In this document: piece by piece, positions 54,203 to 63,686 of the stretch
How positions within the stretch are numbered: position 1 is the first letter of the stretch
How the letters are laid out: each line of letters opens with the position of its first letter
From: Nereida sp. MMG025
Lineage (GTDB): Bacteria; Pseudomonadota; Alphaproteobacteria; Rhodobacterales; Rhodobacteraceae
Reading direction: 5' to 3'
Assembly: GCF_021654165.1 (NCBI RefSeq)
Contig: NZ_JAKFZN010000001.1
Coordinates: forward strand, 1,116,001 to 1,180,000
DNA: 64,000 nt
Position numbers and translations under genes: made by a program
The notes under the pieces: generated by a model
Databases searched by the model: none
Seen by the model: only the letters and a program-made list of their open reading frames with translations
Told to the model about the DNA's origin: nothing

Positions 54203-55495
54203 TTAACGGTGGCCGGTTTGAAGCTTGCGCTCCAGCCATTGTGAGTATTGCGAGATTGCGTAGCAGACCACGAAGAACAGCAGGGCTGCAAAGCCCCAAA
54301 GCTCCCAGTAGACGCCGTTCCAATCGGTGGACGACAAGATCGGACCGCGGATCATACCAACCAGATCGAACATCGAAATGATCGACACCAGCGTCGTATC
54401 TTTGAACAGGCCAACGGCCACGTTCACGATACCAGGGATCGAGATTTTCAACGCTTGCGGCAAAATGATCAGCTGCATCGCTTGGGCATAGTCCAGACCC
54501 AGACTATCGGCCGCCTCGTATTGCCCGCGCGGAAGTGCGGCCAGACCGCCACGGATCACCTCGGCGATATAGGCCGATGCAAAAAGCGTGATCATGATAA
54601 TCACCCGCAAGATCAGGTCAAAGTTTGTGCCAGGCGGCAGGAAGTAGGCCAAAACCACGTTTGCCACGAAGAGCAACGTGATCAGCGGCACGCCGCGCAC
54701 GAACTCGATGAACACCACACAGATCCATTTGATGATCGGCATCGAGGACTGACGCCCAAGCGCCAATACAATCCCGATCGGCAGCGAAAGCGAAACGCAG
54801 ACCACACCGAGGATCATGTTCAACATAAAGCCGCCCATGTTGCGCGATGGAACCTGCTCTAACGCAAGAACATCCGCCATGGCCTGCGACACAAACCCGC
54901 CAAGCCACCACGTCACAAGTGCACCAACAACGGCGCCGCCAAGGGCCATTGCGAAGCTTTGCTTGGTCAGGGCGCTGAAGATGAAATACCCAACAACAAA
55001 ACCAGCAAGTGCAACCAGCGGAATAAGGATCGTGCCGCCCCAGATAAGCCAGAACGCGATAAACGGATAAAGTCCCGTGAAGATCAGCATCTGACGCGGC
55101 AGATTGTTAAACAACACCGGCGCGATGGCGACGAACAGCATGACAAAGGCCAGCGTCGGACGCCAATAGGCCTCTGACGGATAGGCGATGCCAAACAGCA
55201 GTTGGTTCCAACGGTCTGTTAGGACCGAAAAGCAGCCGCCCGATCCTTGGATCACTTCACGACATTCACGGATATTGGCCGTGTTCCAAGCGCCGCCGAA
55301 CAACCAAGGCAGAAAGCCCGACATAAGGTAGAACAACGCAATGAATGCCAAAACGGTCAGGATTGAATTGAAGACCCCCGCGAAAAGGTTTTCGCGCAAC
55401 CACTTTACGGCACCTGCTTCGGCCATGGGCGGCGGAGCAGGTGGGATTTCCGTATCGCGCACGAAGGCGATGGATTCTGAATGTGTGTCAGACAT
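54203..55495 (-). CDS. aapM: General L-amino acid ABC transporter permease AapM
   Basis: The 430-residue permease has about eight spans and the permease motif RGGLAALPRGQYEAADSLGLDY, then IILPQALKISIPGI, which couples to AapP. The AapM-type N-terminal half (WLRENLFAGVFNSILTVLAF) and long central loop are present. It follows aapQ by one base. Confidence 0.93.
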   Translation of the reverse strand: MSDTHSESIAFVRDTEIPPAPPPMAEAGAVKWLRENLFAGVFNSILTVLAFIALFYLMSGFLPWLFGGAWNTANIRECREVIQGSGGCFSVLTDRWNQLLFGIAYPSEAYWRPTLAFVMLFVAIAPVLFNNLPRQMLIFTGLYPFIAFWLIWGGTILIPLVALAGFVVGYFIFSALTKQSFAMALGGAVVGALVTWWLGGFVSQAMADVLALEQVPSRNMGGFMLNMILGVVCVSLSLPIGIVLALGRQSSMPIIKWICVVFIEFVRGVPLITLLFVANVVLAYFLPPGTNFDLILRVIIMITLFASAYIAEVIRGGLAALPRGQYEAADSLGLDYAQAMQLIILPQALKISIPGIVNVAVGLFKDTTLVSIISMFDLVGMIRGPILSSTDWNGVYWELWGFAALLFFVVCYAISQYSQWLERKLQTGHR

Positions 55496-55496
55496 C

Positions 55497-56708
55497 TTAA
55501 CGCTCCTTCAGGCTAACGCTGCGGTTATAGATGTTCATAAAGAACGAAATCAGCAGCGAGATGATCAGGTAAAACAGCATCAGCAACAGCACACACTCGA
55601 TCGCGCGGCCTGTTTGATTAAGGGTGATGCCACCAAGTGTCGCCGTGATGTCAGCATACCCAACAGCAATGGCCAGCGACGAGTTCTTGGTGATGTTGAG
55701 ATAGTTCGAAATCAGCGGCGGAATGATCACGCGCAACGCTTGTGGTAGCACCACAAGGTTCATAATCCGACCGGGACGCAACCCAAGCGAGGCGGCAGCT
55801 TCGGTCTGGCCCTTATTGATCGCCAGAATACCGGCGCGCACGTTTTCGGCGATGAAGGCACCAGTATAGATCGACAGTGCCAGCCAAAGCGCAATCAAGG
55901 GGCGTTGGATTTGGATACCACCTTGGAAGTTAAAGCCGGTGAGTGCAGGGATATCTGCGCCGATTGGCATACCCATGATAAAATACATCAATAGGGTCGG
56001 GACGAAGAAAAGCGCAATCGATGGCCAAAGGGTGGGAAGCAGCTTGCCTGTGTTAAACAGCAGGTTTTTGGCATAACGACGATAGGCAAAAATACCGATA
56101 ATCGACGCGATGAACGTCGCAACCACAATCATGCTTCCCGGCCCGAAGGTCGGCGCGGGGATATAGACACCACGGTTCGTATAGGCAATCACACCAAACA
56201 GCATCTCGTGGGTCGCGGCATCACCGCGATAGGCTCGCGGACTTGGCATGGTCACCACGATCGTATTGATGATCAGGATCCAGATCAGGACCGGCACGTT
56301 GCGAAAGGCTTCGACGTAAAGCGACATCAGTTTCGCGACCAGCCAGTTCTTTGACAGGCGCAAAACCCCTGCAATCACCCCCAAAATGGTGGCAAACAAG
56401 CACCCGAGGAAAGCGACCAAAAGCGTATTGAGGATACCAACCCAAGCCGCCTGAAGGTTCGACGACTGACTGGTATACGGAATAAGCGTTTGGTTGATGT
56501 CGTATCCTGCGGGGTTTGCCAGGAACTCGTAGCTGATATTCAAACCAGCCGCGGCAAGGTTTACGACAAGATTATTGGCCAGAACTGCGACAATACCCGC
56601 GAGCACAACCAACGCGATGAATTGAAAAGTATAGGATCGATAGCGCGTATCGTTCAACAGCATGGAAAGCCGGAACGACTGCCGCGGAGGATCAGTCATT
56701 GTGGTCAT
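55497..56708 (-). CDS. aapQ: General L-amino acid ABC transporter permease AapQ
   Basis: The 403-residue permease starts with a hydrophilic tail and then spans such as FIALVVLAGIVAVLANNLVV; the EAA region is RAGILAINKGQTEAAASLGL with VVLPQALRVIIPPL. It pairs with AapM. A terminator-like hairpin lies between aapJ and this gene, so its expression is expected to be lower than that of aapJ. Confidence 0.93.
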   Translation of the reverse strand: MTTMTDPPRQSFRLSMLLNDTRYRSYTFQFIALVVLAGIVAVLANNLVVNLAAAGLNISYEFLANPAGYDINQTLIPYTSQSSNLQAAWVGILNTLLVAFLGCLFATILGVIAGVLRLSKNWLVAKLMSLYVEAFRNVPVLIWILIINTIVVTMPSPRAYRGDAATHEMLFGVIAYTNRGVYIPAPTFGPGSMIVVATFIASIIGIFAYRRYAKNLLFNTGKLLPTLWPSIALFFVPTLLMYFIMGMPIGADIPALTGFNFQGGIQIQRPLIALWLALSIYTGAFIAENVRAGILAINKGQTEAAASLGLRPGRIMNLVVLPQALRVIIPPLISNYLNITKNSSLAIAVGYADITATLGGITLNQTGRAIECVLLLMLFYLIISLLISFFMNIYNRSVSLKER

Positions 56709-56780
56709 AAGATGTTCCCTGCGCTTGCCCTGATATTCATATCGGAGCCATTTGCGGCTCTCTAAATCAGGTGAATAAGC

Positions 56781-56816
56781 AAAAAGAAAAAGGGCGCAGA
56801 GAACCTGCGCCCTTTT
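56781..56816 (-). terminator. Terminator/attenuator between aapJ and aapQ
   Basis: On the minus strand, AAAAGGGCGCAG and CTGCGCCCTTTT form a 12-base stem with a 5-base loop, followed by TTTTTCTTTTT-type sequence. It lies 9 bases after the aapJ stop (minus-strand sense) and before aapQ, so it probably lets only part of the transcription continue, giving an excess of the binding protein. Confidence 0.88.
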
Positions 56817-56825
56817 CCGAAGTGT

Positions 56826-57845
56826 TTAGCGGAAAGGTGGCGAGTACATGAGGCCGCCTTCAGTCCACTGCGCGTTCAGGCCGCGCGCCAGACCGATTGG
56901 TGTGCTTTCACCAATGTTGCCTTCAAAGACTTCGCCGTAGTTACCGACAGCCATGATTGCGTTTTTCGCCCAGTCAGCTTCCAGACCAATCATCTCGCCC
57001 AGTGTACCTTCGGTACCGAGCAGACGGTTGATTTCTGGGTTGTCTGTGCCGTTTGCAGCCATGTCAGCAACGTTTGCCGATGTGACACCCAACTCTTCAG
57101 CCGTGATCATAGCGTTCAGAGTCCAGCGCACGATGTCGCCCCACTCGTTGTCGCCATGACGGACCAGTGGACCAAGTGGCTCTTTCGAAATGATCTCTGG
57201 CAGCAACGCGTGTGCCGATGGATCTTCGAATGTTGCACGTGTCGCAGCAAGGCCCGAGGCGTCTGTTGTGTAGACGTCACATGCGCCAGCAAGATACTGC
57301 TGTTGTGCTTCGGCGTTGGTTTCGATTGGCACAGGCTCGTAGCTGATGTTGTTGCTGCGGAAGAAGTCCGCCAGGTTCAGCTCGGTTGTTGTACCCGTCT
57401 GGATGCAGACTGTTGCGCCATCCAGCTCTTTTGCCGACGAAACGCCCAGTTCTTTTGGAACCATGAAGCCTTGGCCGTCGTAGTAGTTCACGCCAACAAA
57501 TTCGAACTTCAGATCGTTGTCGCGCGAGAATGTCCACGTGGTGTTACGTGCCAGCATGTCGATTTCGCCCGAAGCAAGTGCTGTGAAGCGTGTCTTGCCT
57601 GTTGTTGGAACGAATTCTACGGCTGTTGGGTCACCAAGTGTGGCAGCTGCAACAGCGCGGCAAACCGCAACGTCAAAGCCTTCCCATTCGCCATTTGCGT
57701 TTGGTGCTGCGAAACCGACCAGACCGGTGGTTACGCCGCAGTTCAGCTTGCCGCGTGCTTTGACATCGTCAAGGGTTGCAGCTGCGGCAGCGCCAGCAGC
57801 CAGACCCGCAATTGTCAGCGCGCCAAGAAATACGGTTTTTTTCAT
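56826..57845 (-). CDS. aapJ: General L-amino acid ABC transporter substrate-binding protein AapJ
   Basis: The 339-residue periplasmic protein has a signal peptide (MKKTVFLGALTIAGLAAGAA), and the AapJ core: LDDVKARGKLNCGVTTGLVG, GFDVAVCRAVAAATLGDP, DMLARNTTWTFSRDN and VNYYDGQGFMVPKELGV. The start at 57845 has AGGAAGAGG ahead of it; the frame extends 17 codons further without support. First gene of the operon, controlled from the 207-base gap upstream, where I see no clear promoter boxes. Confidence 0.95.
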   Translation of the reverse strand: MKKTVFLGALTIAGLAAGAAAAATLDDVKARGKLNCGVTTGLVGFAAPNANGEWEGFDVAVCRAVAAATLGDPTAVEFVPTTGKTRFTALASGEIDMLARNTTWTFSRDNDLKFEFVGVNYYDGQGFMVPKELGVSSAKELDGATVCIQTGTTTELNLADFFRSNNISYEPVPIETNAEAQQQYLAGACDVYTTDASGLAATRATFEDPSAHALLPEIISKEPLGPLVRHGDNEWGDIVRWTLNAMITAEELGVTSANVADMAANGTDNPEINRLLGTEGTLGEMIGLEADWAKNAIMAVGNYGEVFEGNIGESTPIGLARGLNAQWTEGGLMYSPPFR

Positions 57846-58052
57846 TTTTACCTCTTCCTGATTTTCCGCCCCGAAAGGCAGCTTAGTCCAAGTCAATTTA
57901 GAGCTTGGTAAATGTCTGGGAAGGTGAGTTCCCCCCGCAGTGGGGTAAGGTGGCCAAAATCCGTGGGGAACGTCAAGGGCAATCGGTCGCAGGGCAGATC
58001 AAATTTGCAAAGGAAAACCAAAGTTTACCTAGGGGCATGCACAGGATTTAGG

Positions 58053-58772
58053 CTAAGCGTCTGTTTTTTTCACCCAATGGTAGAACCGATGCGCATTCTC
58101 AAAGGCAATTCGCTTTGTTTCCGCAAATTCGGCCGCTTCTTCATCTGCGCCCCATTGTTCTATTTGCCAATCTTCATCGATTCTCGAAATGTGCCACAGA
58201 TCCTCAATCGGTCTATGTTGGTGCGACGCGGCCAATCCAATCACAAGCGAGCCCGATAGCGTGACAAGGTCATGAAACGCTGCCAACTCAAACGCCGTCA
58301 TTTTATGCACGGGGTGCGCAAGTCGCGTCAACGCTTCAGCCTCTTGAGCGACATACATAACGCCCTGCCCCGTCGCCAACCGCGCCCCAAAGGTGGAATG
58401 CGCCCAGTCGAGCAACGGGTCCCAAGCATCTTTCTGGCGTGCAATAAGGCCAGTGGGCTGTTCAGCACGGTAGCACAGCAAGTCAGTTTCACCATATGCA
58501 CAAAGCATATCGGCGACGTCTTTGTGCTGGCTTGCCACTTTATCGATGGCCGAATTCGCATAGCGCGTCGCGGGCATTGTCAGAGGGTCAATAACCCCGT
58601 CTTGCGCATCCCACTCCTGCGCAACCGCTGTTGCCAAGTCTTTGGACGGCATGACAAGGGCCGACTTCCATGGCGTCTTAATCGCACGACCGTCCAGCGC
58701 TACGCTGTAGCCACCATCGGCTTTTACAACTTGGGTTTCCGTCCAGAACCGTTTTTGTGCCCATTCACTCAT
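58053..58772 (-). CDS. ATP12-family F1-ATPase assembly chaperone
   Basis: The 239-residue protein matches ATP12, which assists F1 alpha-subunit assembly in mitochondria and alphaproteobacteria: KRFWTETQVV, VALDGRAIKTPWKSAL, AVAQEWDAQ, MPATRYANSAID and DLLCYRAEQP. ATG 58772 overlaps the pseudouridine synthase stop (TGATG); an earlier GTG adds one residue. It ends the rarA-crcB-rlu-atp12 run. Confidence 0.93.
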   Translation of the reverse strand: MSEWAQKRFWTETQVVKADGGYSVALDGRAIKTPWKSALVMPSKDLATAVAQEWDAQDGVIDPLTMPATRYANSAIDKVASQHKDVADMLCAYGETDLLCYRAEQPTGLIARQKDAWDPLLDWAHSTFGARLATGQGVMYVAQEAEALTRLAHPVHKMTAFELAAFHDLVTLSGSLVIGLAASHQHRPIEDLWHISRIDEDWQIEQWGADEEAAEFAETKRIAFENAHRFYHWVKKTDA

Positions 58773-59818
58773 CACTGATCCTCAAAAGGGTCGGCAGGGA
58801 CATCGCGGGCATCCCAACCAAATGTATCCCATGTGCGGGCCATATGATCTGGCAACGGTGCGGTCAGGTTCAGACGTGCGCCGGTCATCGGATGGGTCAA
58901 GGTCAGCGAGCGTGCGTGCAAGTGCAGCTTTTTGCTGATCTCACCACCAAGCTGCGCGCCCCACCCATCGCCTAGGTTTTCCTGCCCGCTGCCGCCGTAT
59001 TTGCCATCGCCCACAATGGGGTGGCCCAACTCTGCCATATGCGCCCGCAACTGGTGGGTGCGCCCTGTAATCGGGACCAAAGCACACCACGCGGCACGGC
59101 CACCCAAACGGGTTAAAACCGCATAATCAGTATGCGCGCGTTTGGCATCTGTATCATGCTGCACGTCATCGGGGTGCAGACAGATCATCTTCTCACCTTC
59201 ACCGCTGCGCCCGTGACCACCAGCCTTTTTCAAACCGTATTTGATCGAACCCATCGAAGGATAAGGCACGCCCGCGACAATCGCCCAATAAATCTTGCGG
59301 GTTTCCCGGCTTCTAAAAGCGCTTGTGAAGGCCTGCGCGGCATCACGGCTGCGTGCCAATAGCAATATGCCAGAAGTGTCTTTGTCCAGTCGGTGGATCA
59401 AACGGGGCTTTTCAAGAAAACCGAATTTGAGCGCTTCTGAAAGCCCGTCCACGTGACGTGTCTGTTTACTACCACCTTGGGTGGCAAGGCCCGCAGGTTT
59501 GTTCAAAGCGATGATATGATCATCGCGGTAGATCACGCAGGACTGGATCAGCTTCTCATCATCTGCACTGACCTTCGGTTTGGGCACGTTGACGACAGGC
59601 TGGCTGTCGCTATCGGGAAGCGGCGGGATACGCACCTCTTGGCCGCTCATCACGCGGCTTGATGATTTCACGCGGCCACCATCCACACGCAACTCACCCT
59701 TGCGACACATCTTCTCAATGCGCCCCTGTGCAAGATACGGGAAGCGCTTGCGCAGCCAGCGATCCACACGCTGATCACCCTCATCCGGTCCAACTGTAAT
59801 CTTCTGAACGCCACTCAT
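58772..59818 (-). CDS. rluC: RluA-family pseudouridine synthase (RluC/RluD-like)
   Basis: The 348-residue enzyme has an N-terminal S4 domain (RVDRWLRKRFPYLAQGRIEK and LRVDGGRVK) and the catalytic motif HRLDKDTSGILLLAR with its aspartate near 144, plus GRTHQLRAHMAELGHPI. It isomerises uridines in 23S rRNA; RluC-type is likely but not certain. ATG 59818 overlaps the crcB stop as ATGA and is better than the TTG two codons earlier. Confidence 0.92.
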   Translation of the reverse strand: MSGVQKITVGPDEGDQRVDRWLRKRFPYLAQGRIEKMCRKGELRVDGGRVKSSSRVMSGQEVRIPPLPDSDSQPVVNVPKPKVSADDEKLIQSCVIYRDDHIIALNKPAGLATQGGSKQTRHVDGLSEALKFGFLEKPRLIHRLDKDTSGILLLARSRDAAQAFTSAFRSRETRKIYWAIVAGVPYPSMGSIKYGLKKAGGHGRSGEGEKMICLHPDDVQHDTDAKRAHTDYAVLTRLGGRAAWCALVPITGRTHQLRAHMAELGHPIVGDGKYGGSGQENLGDGWGAQLGGEISKKLHLHARSLTLTHPMTGARLNLTAPLPDHMARTWDTFGWDARDVPADPFEDQ

Positions 59819-60189
59819 GCCCAAAGCCCTCGTGCTAAAAATACCCCACCTGCAAGACCCGCAATCGACAGAATAACCGAGGCGCCAACATAGGTGATTG
59901 CTGCGCCTGTCTGGCCGCGTTCAAACAGTGTGAACGCTTCCAGCGAAAAGGCCGAAAAGGTGGTGAACCCCCCTAAGATCCCTGTCATCACAAAGGGATT
60001 GATATGCTCAAATCCCTTATGAAACGACCACACGACAAACAGGCCCATAAGAAACGATCCAATGACATTCACCGCCAGAATTGCGACCGGAAAGGCATCA
60101 CCCGCCCGCACAAGCTGTGCCGATATGACAAAGCGGAGGGCTGCGCCAATCGCGCCGCCAAGCGCAACAAGAAGAGTCGTTTGAAACAT
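59815..60189 (-). CDS. crcB: Fluoride ion channel CrcB (Fluc)
   Basis: The 124-residue protein has four membrane segments and the Fluc landmarks GGAIGAALRFVIS, NVIGSFLMG, and TGILGGFTTFSAFSLE, where the TTFS phenylalanine box is clear. It expels fluoride. The start at 60189 gives a normal length; the frame extends 14 codons upstream into rarA's intergenic gap. No fluoride riboswitch is visible in the short gap to rarA. Confidence 0.93.
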   Translation of the reverse strand: MFQTTLLVALGGAIGAALRFVISAQLVRAGDAFPVAILAVNVIGSFLMGLFVVWSFHKGFEHINPFVMTGILGGFTTFSAFSLEAFTLFERGQTGAAITYVGASVILSIAGLAGGVFLARGLWA

Positions 60190-60220
60190 CGCTGCGTCAT
60201 GCGGCTGTTGCCTGTCGTTG

Positions 60221-61528
60221 TCAACTGTCACGCTTGGTCCGCAGCTTTACAAAATAATCCACGCGCTTTTTGAGTTCGCGTTCAAACCCACGTTCGACAG
60301 GCTGGTAAAAGACCGGACGTTTCATCTCATCGGGAAAATAATTCTGGCCTGAAAAGCCGTCTGGCGCATCATGGTCGTAGGCGTAACCATCCCCATATCC
60401 CTGATCTTTCATCAAAGACGTTGGCGCATTCAGGATGTGTTTGGGTGGTAGATTGGACCCTGTTTGTTTGGCGCTTTTGCGGGCCGCTTTATATGCCACG
60501 TAATTCGCGTTCGATTTAGGGGCCAAGGCAATGTAGATCACCGCCTGTGCCAGCGCCAATTCACCTTCGGGACTGCCAAGGCGTTCAAACGTGTCCCATG
60601 ACTGCAAGCAAACGGCCTGTGCCTGAGGGTCTGCCAACCCTATATCTTCCACAGCCATACGCGTCAGGCGACGGGCCAAAAAGCGGGGGTCCTCGCCCCC
60701 TTCGAGCATACGCGCAAACCAATACAGCGCCGCATCGGGATCAGACCCGCGCACAGATTTATGCAAGGCGCTTATCAAATTATAATGCGCATCACCCGAC
60801 TTGTCGTATTGGGCCGCACGGCGCATCAAGCGTTTGCCAAGTTGCTCTGGCGTCAGCTTGGTTTCGGTTTGCCAAGCGGCCACCTGCTCAATCAGGTTCA
60901 GGGCTGCGCGCCCATCACCATCCGCCATTTCCAGCATCGCTTCACGCGCTTCGGCGGTCAGGGGCAGCTGTTTGCCAAGTTCGGCTTCTGCGCGTTGTGT
61001 CAGCAATTCCAGATCGGCCAGCGACAGGCGCTCCAGCACCAAAACTTGCGCGCGGCTCATAACCGCTGCATTCAACTCGAAAGACGGGTTTTCCGTGGCT
61101 GCCCCCACCAACAAAATGGTCCCGTCTTCCATATGCGGCAGGAACCCGTCTTGCTGTGCTTTGTTGAAACGGTGGATTTCATCAACAAACAGCAACGTGC
61201 CTTTGCCGTTTTGACGACGCAGCTTTGCGGCCTCAAACACCTTGCGCAGGTCAGGCACACCGGTAAAAATCGCACTGATCTGAACAAAATGCAGATCGGT
61301 TTCATCAGCAAGAAGGCGCGCGATTGTCGTTTTTCCAACACCGGGCGGCCCCCAGAAAATGATCGACGATAAGCTGCCAGAGGCCAACATAGTTGAAAGC
61401 GGCGCATCGGGGCCCAGGACCTGGTCCTGACCGATCACATCAGACAACTTTTGTGGCCGCAAGCGATCTGCCAAGGGGCGCGGCGCAGTATCCACAGCGC
61501 TGTCAGATGTATCAAAAAGATCAGCCAT
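60221..61528 (-). CDS. rarA: Replication-associated recombination protein RarA (MgsA)
   Basis: The 435-residue AAA+ protein has Walker A GPPGVGKTTIARLLA, Walker B LLFVDEIHRFNKAQQD, sensor ATENPSFELN and the C-terminal MgsA domain with DPDAALYWFARMLEGGEDPRF and MKDQGYGDGYAYDHD. It acts at stalled replication forks. First gene of the rarA-crcB-rlu-atp12 run, after the rplQ terminator. Confidence 0.95.
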   Translation of the reverse strand: MADLFDTSDSAVDTAPRPLADRLRPQKLSDVIGQDQVLGPDAPLSTMLASGSLSSIIFWGPPGVGKTTIARLLADETDLHFVQISAIFTGVPDLRKVFEAAKLRRQNGKGTLLFVDEIHRFNKAQQDGFLPHMEDGTILLVGAATENPSFELNAAVMSRAQVLVLERLSLADLELLTQRAEAELGKQLPLTAEAREAMLEMADGDGRAALNLIEQVAAWQTETKLTPEQLGKRLMRRAAQYDKSGDAHYNLISALHKSVRGSDPDAALYWFARMLEGGEDPRFLARRLTRMAVEDIGLADPQAQAVCLQSWDTFERLGSPEGELALAQAVIYIALAPKSNANYVAYKAARKSAKQTGSNLPPKHILNAPTSLMKDQGYGDGYAYDHDAPDGFSGQNYFPDEMKRPVFYQPVERGFERELKKRVDYFVKLRTKRDS

Positions 61529-61558
61529 GCCACACCCTACCCTGCCCCTTGAGACGCG

Positions 61559-61587
61559 AAAACCCCGCCTGCAACAGACGGGGTTTT
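61559..61587 (-). terminator. Intrinsic terminator after rplQ
   Basis: AAAACCCCG (61559-61567) pairs with CGGGGTTTT (61579-61587) around an 11-base loop that can extend the stem by CTG/CAG. On the minus strand it ends the rpsM-rpsK-rpoA-rplQ transcript 22 bases after rplQ; the A/T symmetry makes it potentially bidirectional. Confidence 0.88.
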
Positions 61588-61609
61588 CAAATTCGACAAG
61601 ACGCCTTGC

Positions 61610-62029
61610 TTATTCAGCAGCAGCTTCTTCTGCTTCGAGACGTGCACGGTCTGCCGCACCTTTGGCGTCGCGGTCACGATCAACGAATTCGATGATCGCC
61701 ATTGGCGCCATGTCACCGTAACGGAAGCCTGCCTTCAGCACGCGCACATACCCACCTTGGCGGTCTTTGTAGCGTGGACCCAGAACGTCAAAGAGTTTTG
61801 CGACGTATTGGTCTTGCTTGAGACGGCTGGCCGCCAAACGGCGGCTGTGCAGATCGCCTTTTTTGCCAAGTGTCACCAGCTTTTCGATGGTGCGGCGCAA
61901 TTCTTTGGCCTTTGGCAATGTTGTTTTGATTTGCTCATGTTCGATGAGCGAGCCTGCCATGTTCGCGAACAGCGCCTTGCGGTGCTCGTGTGTGCGATTG
62001 AGGCGGCGGTAACCTTTAGCGTGACGCAT
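61610..62029 (-). CDS. rplQ: 50S ribosomal protein L17
   Basis: The 139-residue protein has the L17 pattern [39 protein letters not shown] and [20 protein letters not shown], with an acidic alanine-rich tail EAEEAAAE. Last gene of the alpha operon; an exact palindrome lies in the 121-base gap between rpoA and this gene. Confidence 0.97.
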   Translation of the reverse strand: MRHAKGYRRLNRTHEHRKALFANMAGSLIEHEQIKTTLPKAKELRRTIEKLVTLGKKGDLHSRRLAASRLKQDQYVAKLFDVLGPRYKDRQGGYVRVLKAGFRYGDMAPMAIIEFVDRDRDAKGAADRARLEAEEAAAE

Positions 62030-62115
62030 TTTCGTATCTCCTAATTATGCTTTGTAGCGAGGGTCTGATGCGTGTCAGCCCTTCAAATTGGGGCGGGATT
62101 GCCCAGGGGGTTAAA

Positions 62116-62141
62116 GTAAGGTGGATCATGATCCACCTTAC
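62116..62141. repeat. Perfect 26-base palindrome between rpoA and rplQ
   Basis: GTAAGGTGGATC (62116-62127), AT, GATCCACCTTAC (62130-62141) is an exact palindrome with no loop, lying nine bases after the rpoA stop (minus-strand sense). No T run follows on either strand, so it is not a normal terminator. It may be an RNA processing or stabilising hairpin, or a protein-binding site. Confidence 0.75.
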
Positions 62142-62150
62142 CTGTTTGAT

Positions 62151-63167
62151 TTAGAAGTTATCTTCGAACTTCTTGGCCAGATCTTCGATGTTGTCTGGTG
62201 GCCAGTCCTCGACGTCCATGCCGAGGTGCAGCCCCATGCCCGACAACACTTCTTTGATCTCGTTCAAAGACTTGCGGCCAAAGTTTGGCGTGCGCAGCAT
62301 TTCTGCTTCGGTTTTCTGGATCAGATCACCGATGTAGACGATGTTGTCGTTCTTCAGGCAGTTTGCCGAACGAACCGACAATTCCAACTCGTCCACTTTC
62401 TTGAGAAGCAGCGGGTTGAACTCAAGACCGTCATCTTCTTGTGCCGCCGATGCGCTTTCAGGCTCATCGAAGTTCACGAAGATCGACAGTTGATCCTGCA
62501 GAATACGGGCTGCAAAAGCGACCGCGTCGTCTGGTGTGATCGAACCGTCTGTTTCCAGCTTCAAGGTCAGCTTGTCATAATCCAGAACCTGACCTTCGCG
62601 GGTCGGCTGGACGTCATAGCTGACTTTCTTGACAGGCGAGTAGATCGCATCAATCGCCATCATGCCGATAGGTGCATCTTCTGGCTTGTTCTTGTCAGCA
62701 GACACGTAGCCTTTGCCAGTGTTCACGGTCAATTCCATGAACACATCAGCACCATCGTCGAGGTGACAGATGATGTGGTCTTTGTTCAGAACTTCGATGC
62801 CGGCGCTTTCCGAAATGTCGCCAGCTTTGACAACACCGGGGCCTTTGGCCTGGATCGAAACGCGCTTGGGCCCTTCGACGTCCATGCGGATCGCAACGCC
62901 TTTGAGGTTCAGAATGATGTCAGTGACGTCTTCACGCACACCAGCCACACTCGAAAACTCATGCAGCACGTTATCAATCTGAACGGCTGTGATTGCAGCA
63001 CCTTGCAACGACGACATCAGAACGCGGCGCAGCGCGTTGCCAAGTGTCAGGCCGAAACCACGCTCAAGCGGTTCCGCAACAACAGTCGCCTGACGCGACG
63101 GATCGTTGCCGGGCTTTACGTCCAGCTGTGTGGGTTTGATCAGCTCTTGCCAATTTTTATGGATCAT
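62151..63167 (-). CDS. rpoA: RNA polymerase alpha subunit
   Basis: The 338-residue product starts [20 protein letters not shown], contains the assembly core [20 protein letters not shown] and the C-terminal DNA/regulator-binding domain [20 protein letters not shown] with [22 protein letters not shown] precedes ATG 63167; an upstream in-frame ATG at 63179 overlaps that ribosome site and is rejected. Part of rpsM-rpsK-rpoA-rplQ. Confidence 0.98.
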   Translation of the reverse strand: MIHKNWQELIKPTQLDVKPGNDPSRQATVVAEPLERGFGLTLGNALRRVLMSSLQGAAITAVQIDNVLHEFSSVAGVREDVTDIILNLKGVAIRMDVEGPKRVSIQAKGPGVVKAGDISESAGIEVLNKDHIICHLDDGADVFMELTVNTGKGYVSADKNKPEDAPIGMMAIDAIYSPVKKVSYDVQPTREGQVLDYDKLTLKLETDGSITPDDAVAFAARILQDQLSIFVNFDEPESASAAQEDDGLEFNPLLLKKVDELELSVRSANCLKNDNIVYIGDLIQKTEAEMLRTPNFGRKSLNEIKEVLSGMGLHLGMDVEDWPPDNIEDLAKKFEDNF

Positions 63168-63282
63168 GCGTCCCTCCATTCTTGCGTGCTCTCCATGTTC
63201 CGAAAAAGAGCGCGCTCTCGAGGATTAAAATGACGAAAGGCAGGGCCGCCCAAACGAACGGCCCCACCGAGAAAACGATTTG

Positions 63283-63672
63283 TTAAACGCGGCGGCGCTT
63301 TGGTGGGCGGCAGCCGTTGTGCGCCATTGGTGTCACGTCACGGATCGATGTGATGTTGAAACCAACAGCAGCCAATGCGCGCAATGCGCTTTCACGCCCC
63401 GACCCTGGTCCCTGCACTTCAACCTCAAGCGTTTTCACGCCGTGTTCTTGTGCTTTTTTGCCAGCATCTTCTGCAGCCATCTGAGCCGCGTAAGGTGTCG
63501 ATTTACGCGACCCTTTAAAGCCCATGGTGCCTGCCGACGACCATGCAATTGCATTGCCTTGAACGTCCGAGATCAGGATTTTTGTGTTGTTGAACGAGGA
63601 ATTTACGTGGGCAACGCCCGCTGCAATATTCTTGCGCTCTTTTTTCTTAGTGCGTGTCTTATCACGTGCCAT
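63283..63672 (-). CDS. rpsK: 30S ribosomal protein S11
   Basis: The 129-residue S11 has [40 protein letters not shown] and [19 protein letters not shown], ending [11 protein letters not shown]. Follows rpsM by 14 bases and precedes rpoA by 115. Confidence 0.98.
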   Translation of the reverse strand: MARDKTRTKKKERKNIAAGVAHVNSSFNNTKILISDVQGNAIAWSSAGTMGFKGSRKSTPYAAQMAAEDAGKKAQEHGVKTLEVEVQGPGSGRESALRALAAVGFNITSIRDVTPMAHNGCRPPKRRRV

Positions 63673-63686
63673 TGATCAGACCCCCC

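Noticed and set aside
60190-60220. Fluoride riboswitch ahead of crcB
   Set aside because: Only 31 bases separate rarA and crcB, too short for the known riboswitch, and its conserved motifs are absent.
62121-63233. Plus-strand open frame of 370 codons opposite rpoA
   Set aside because: rpoA is certain and the antisense product has no family resemblance.
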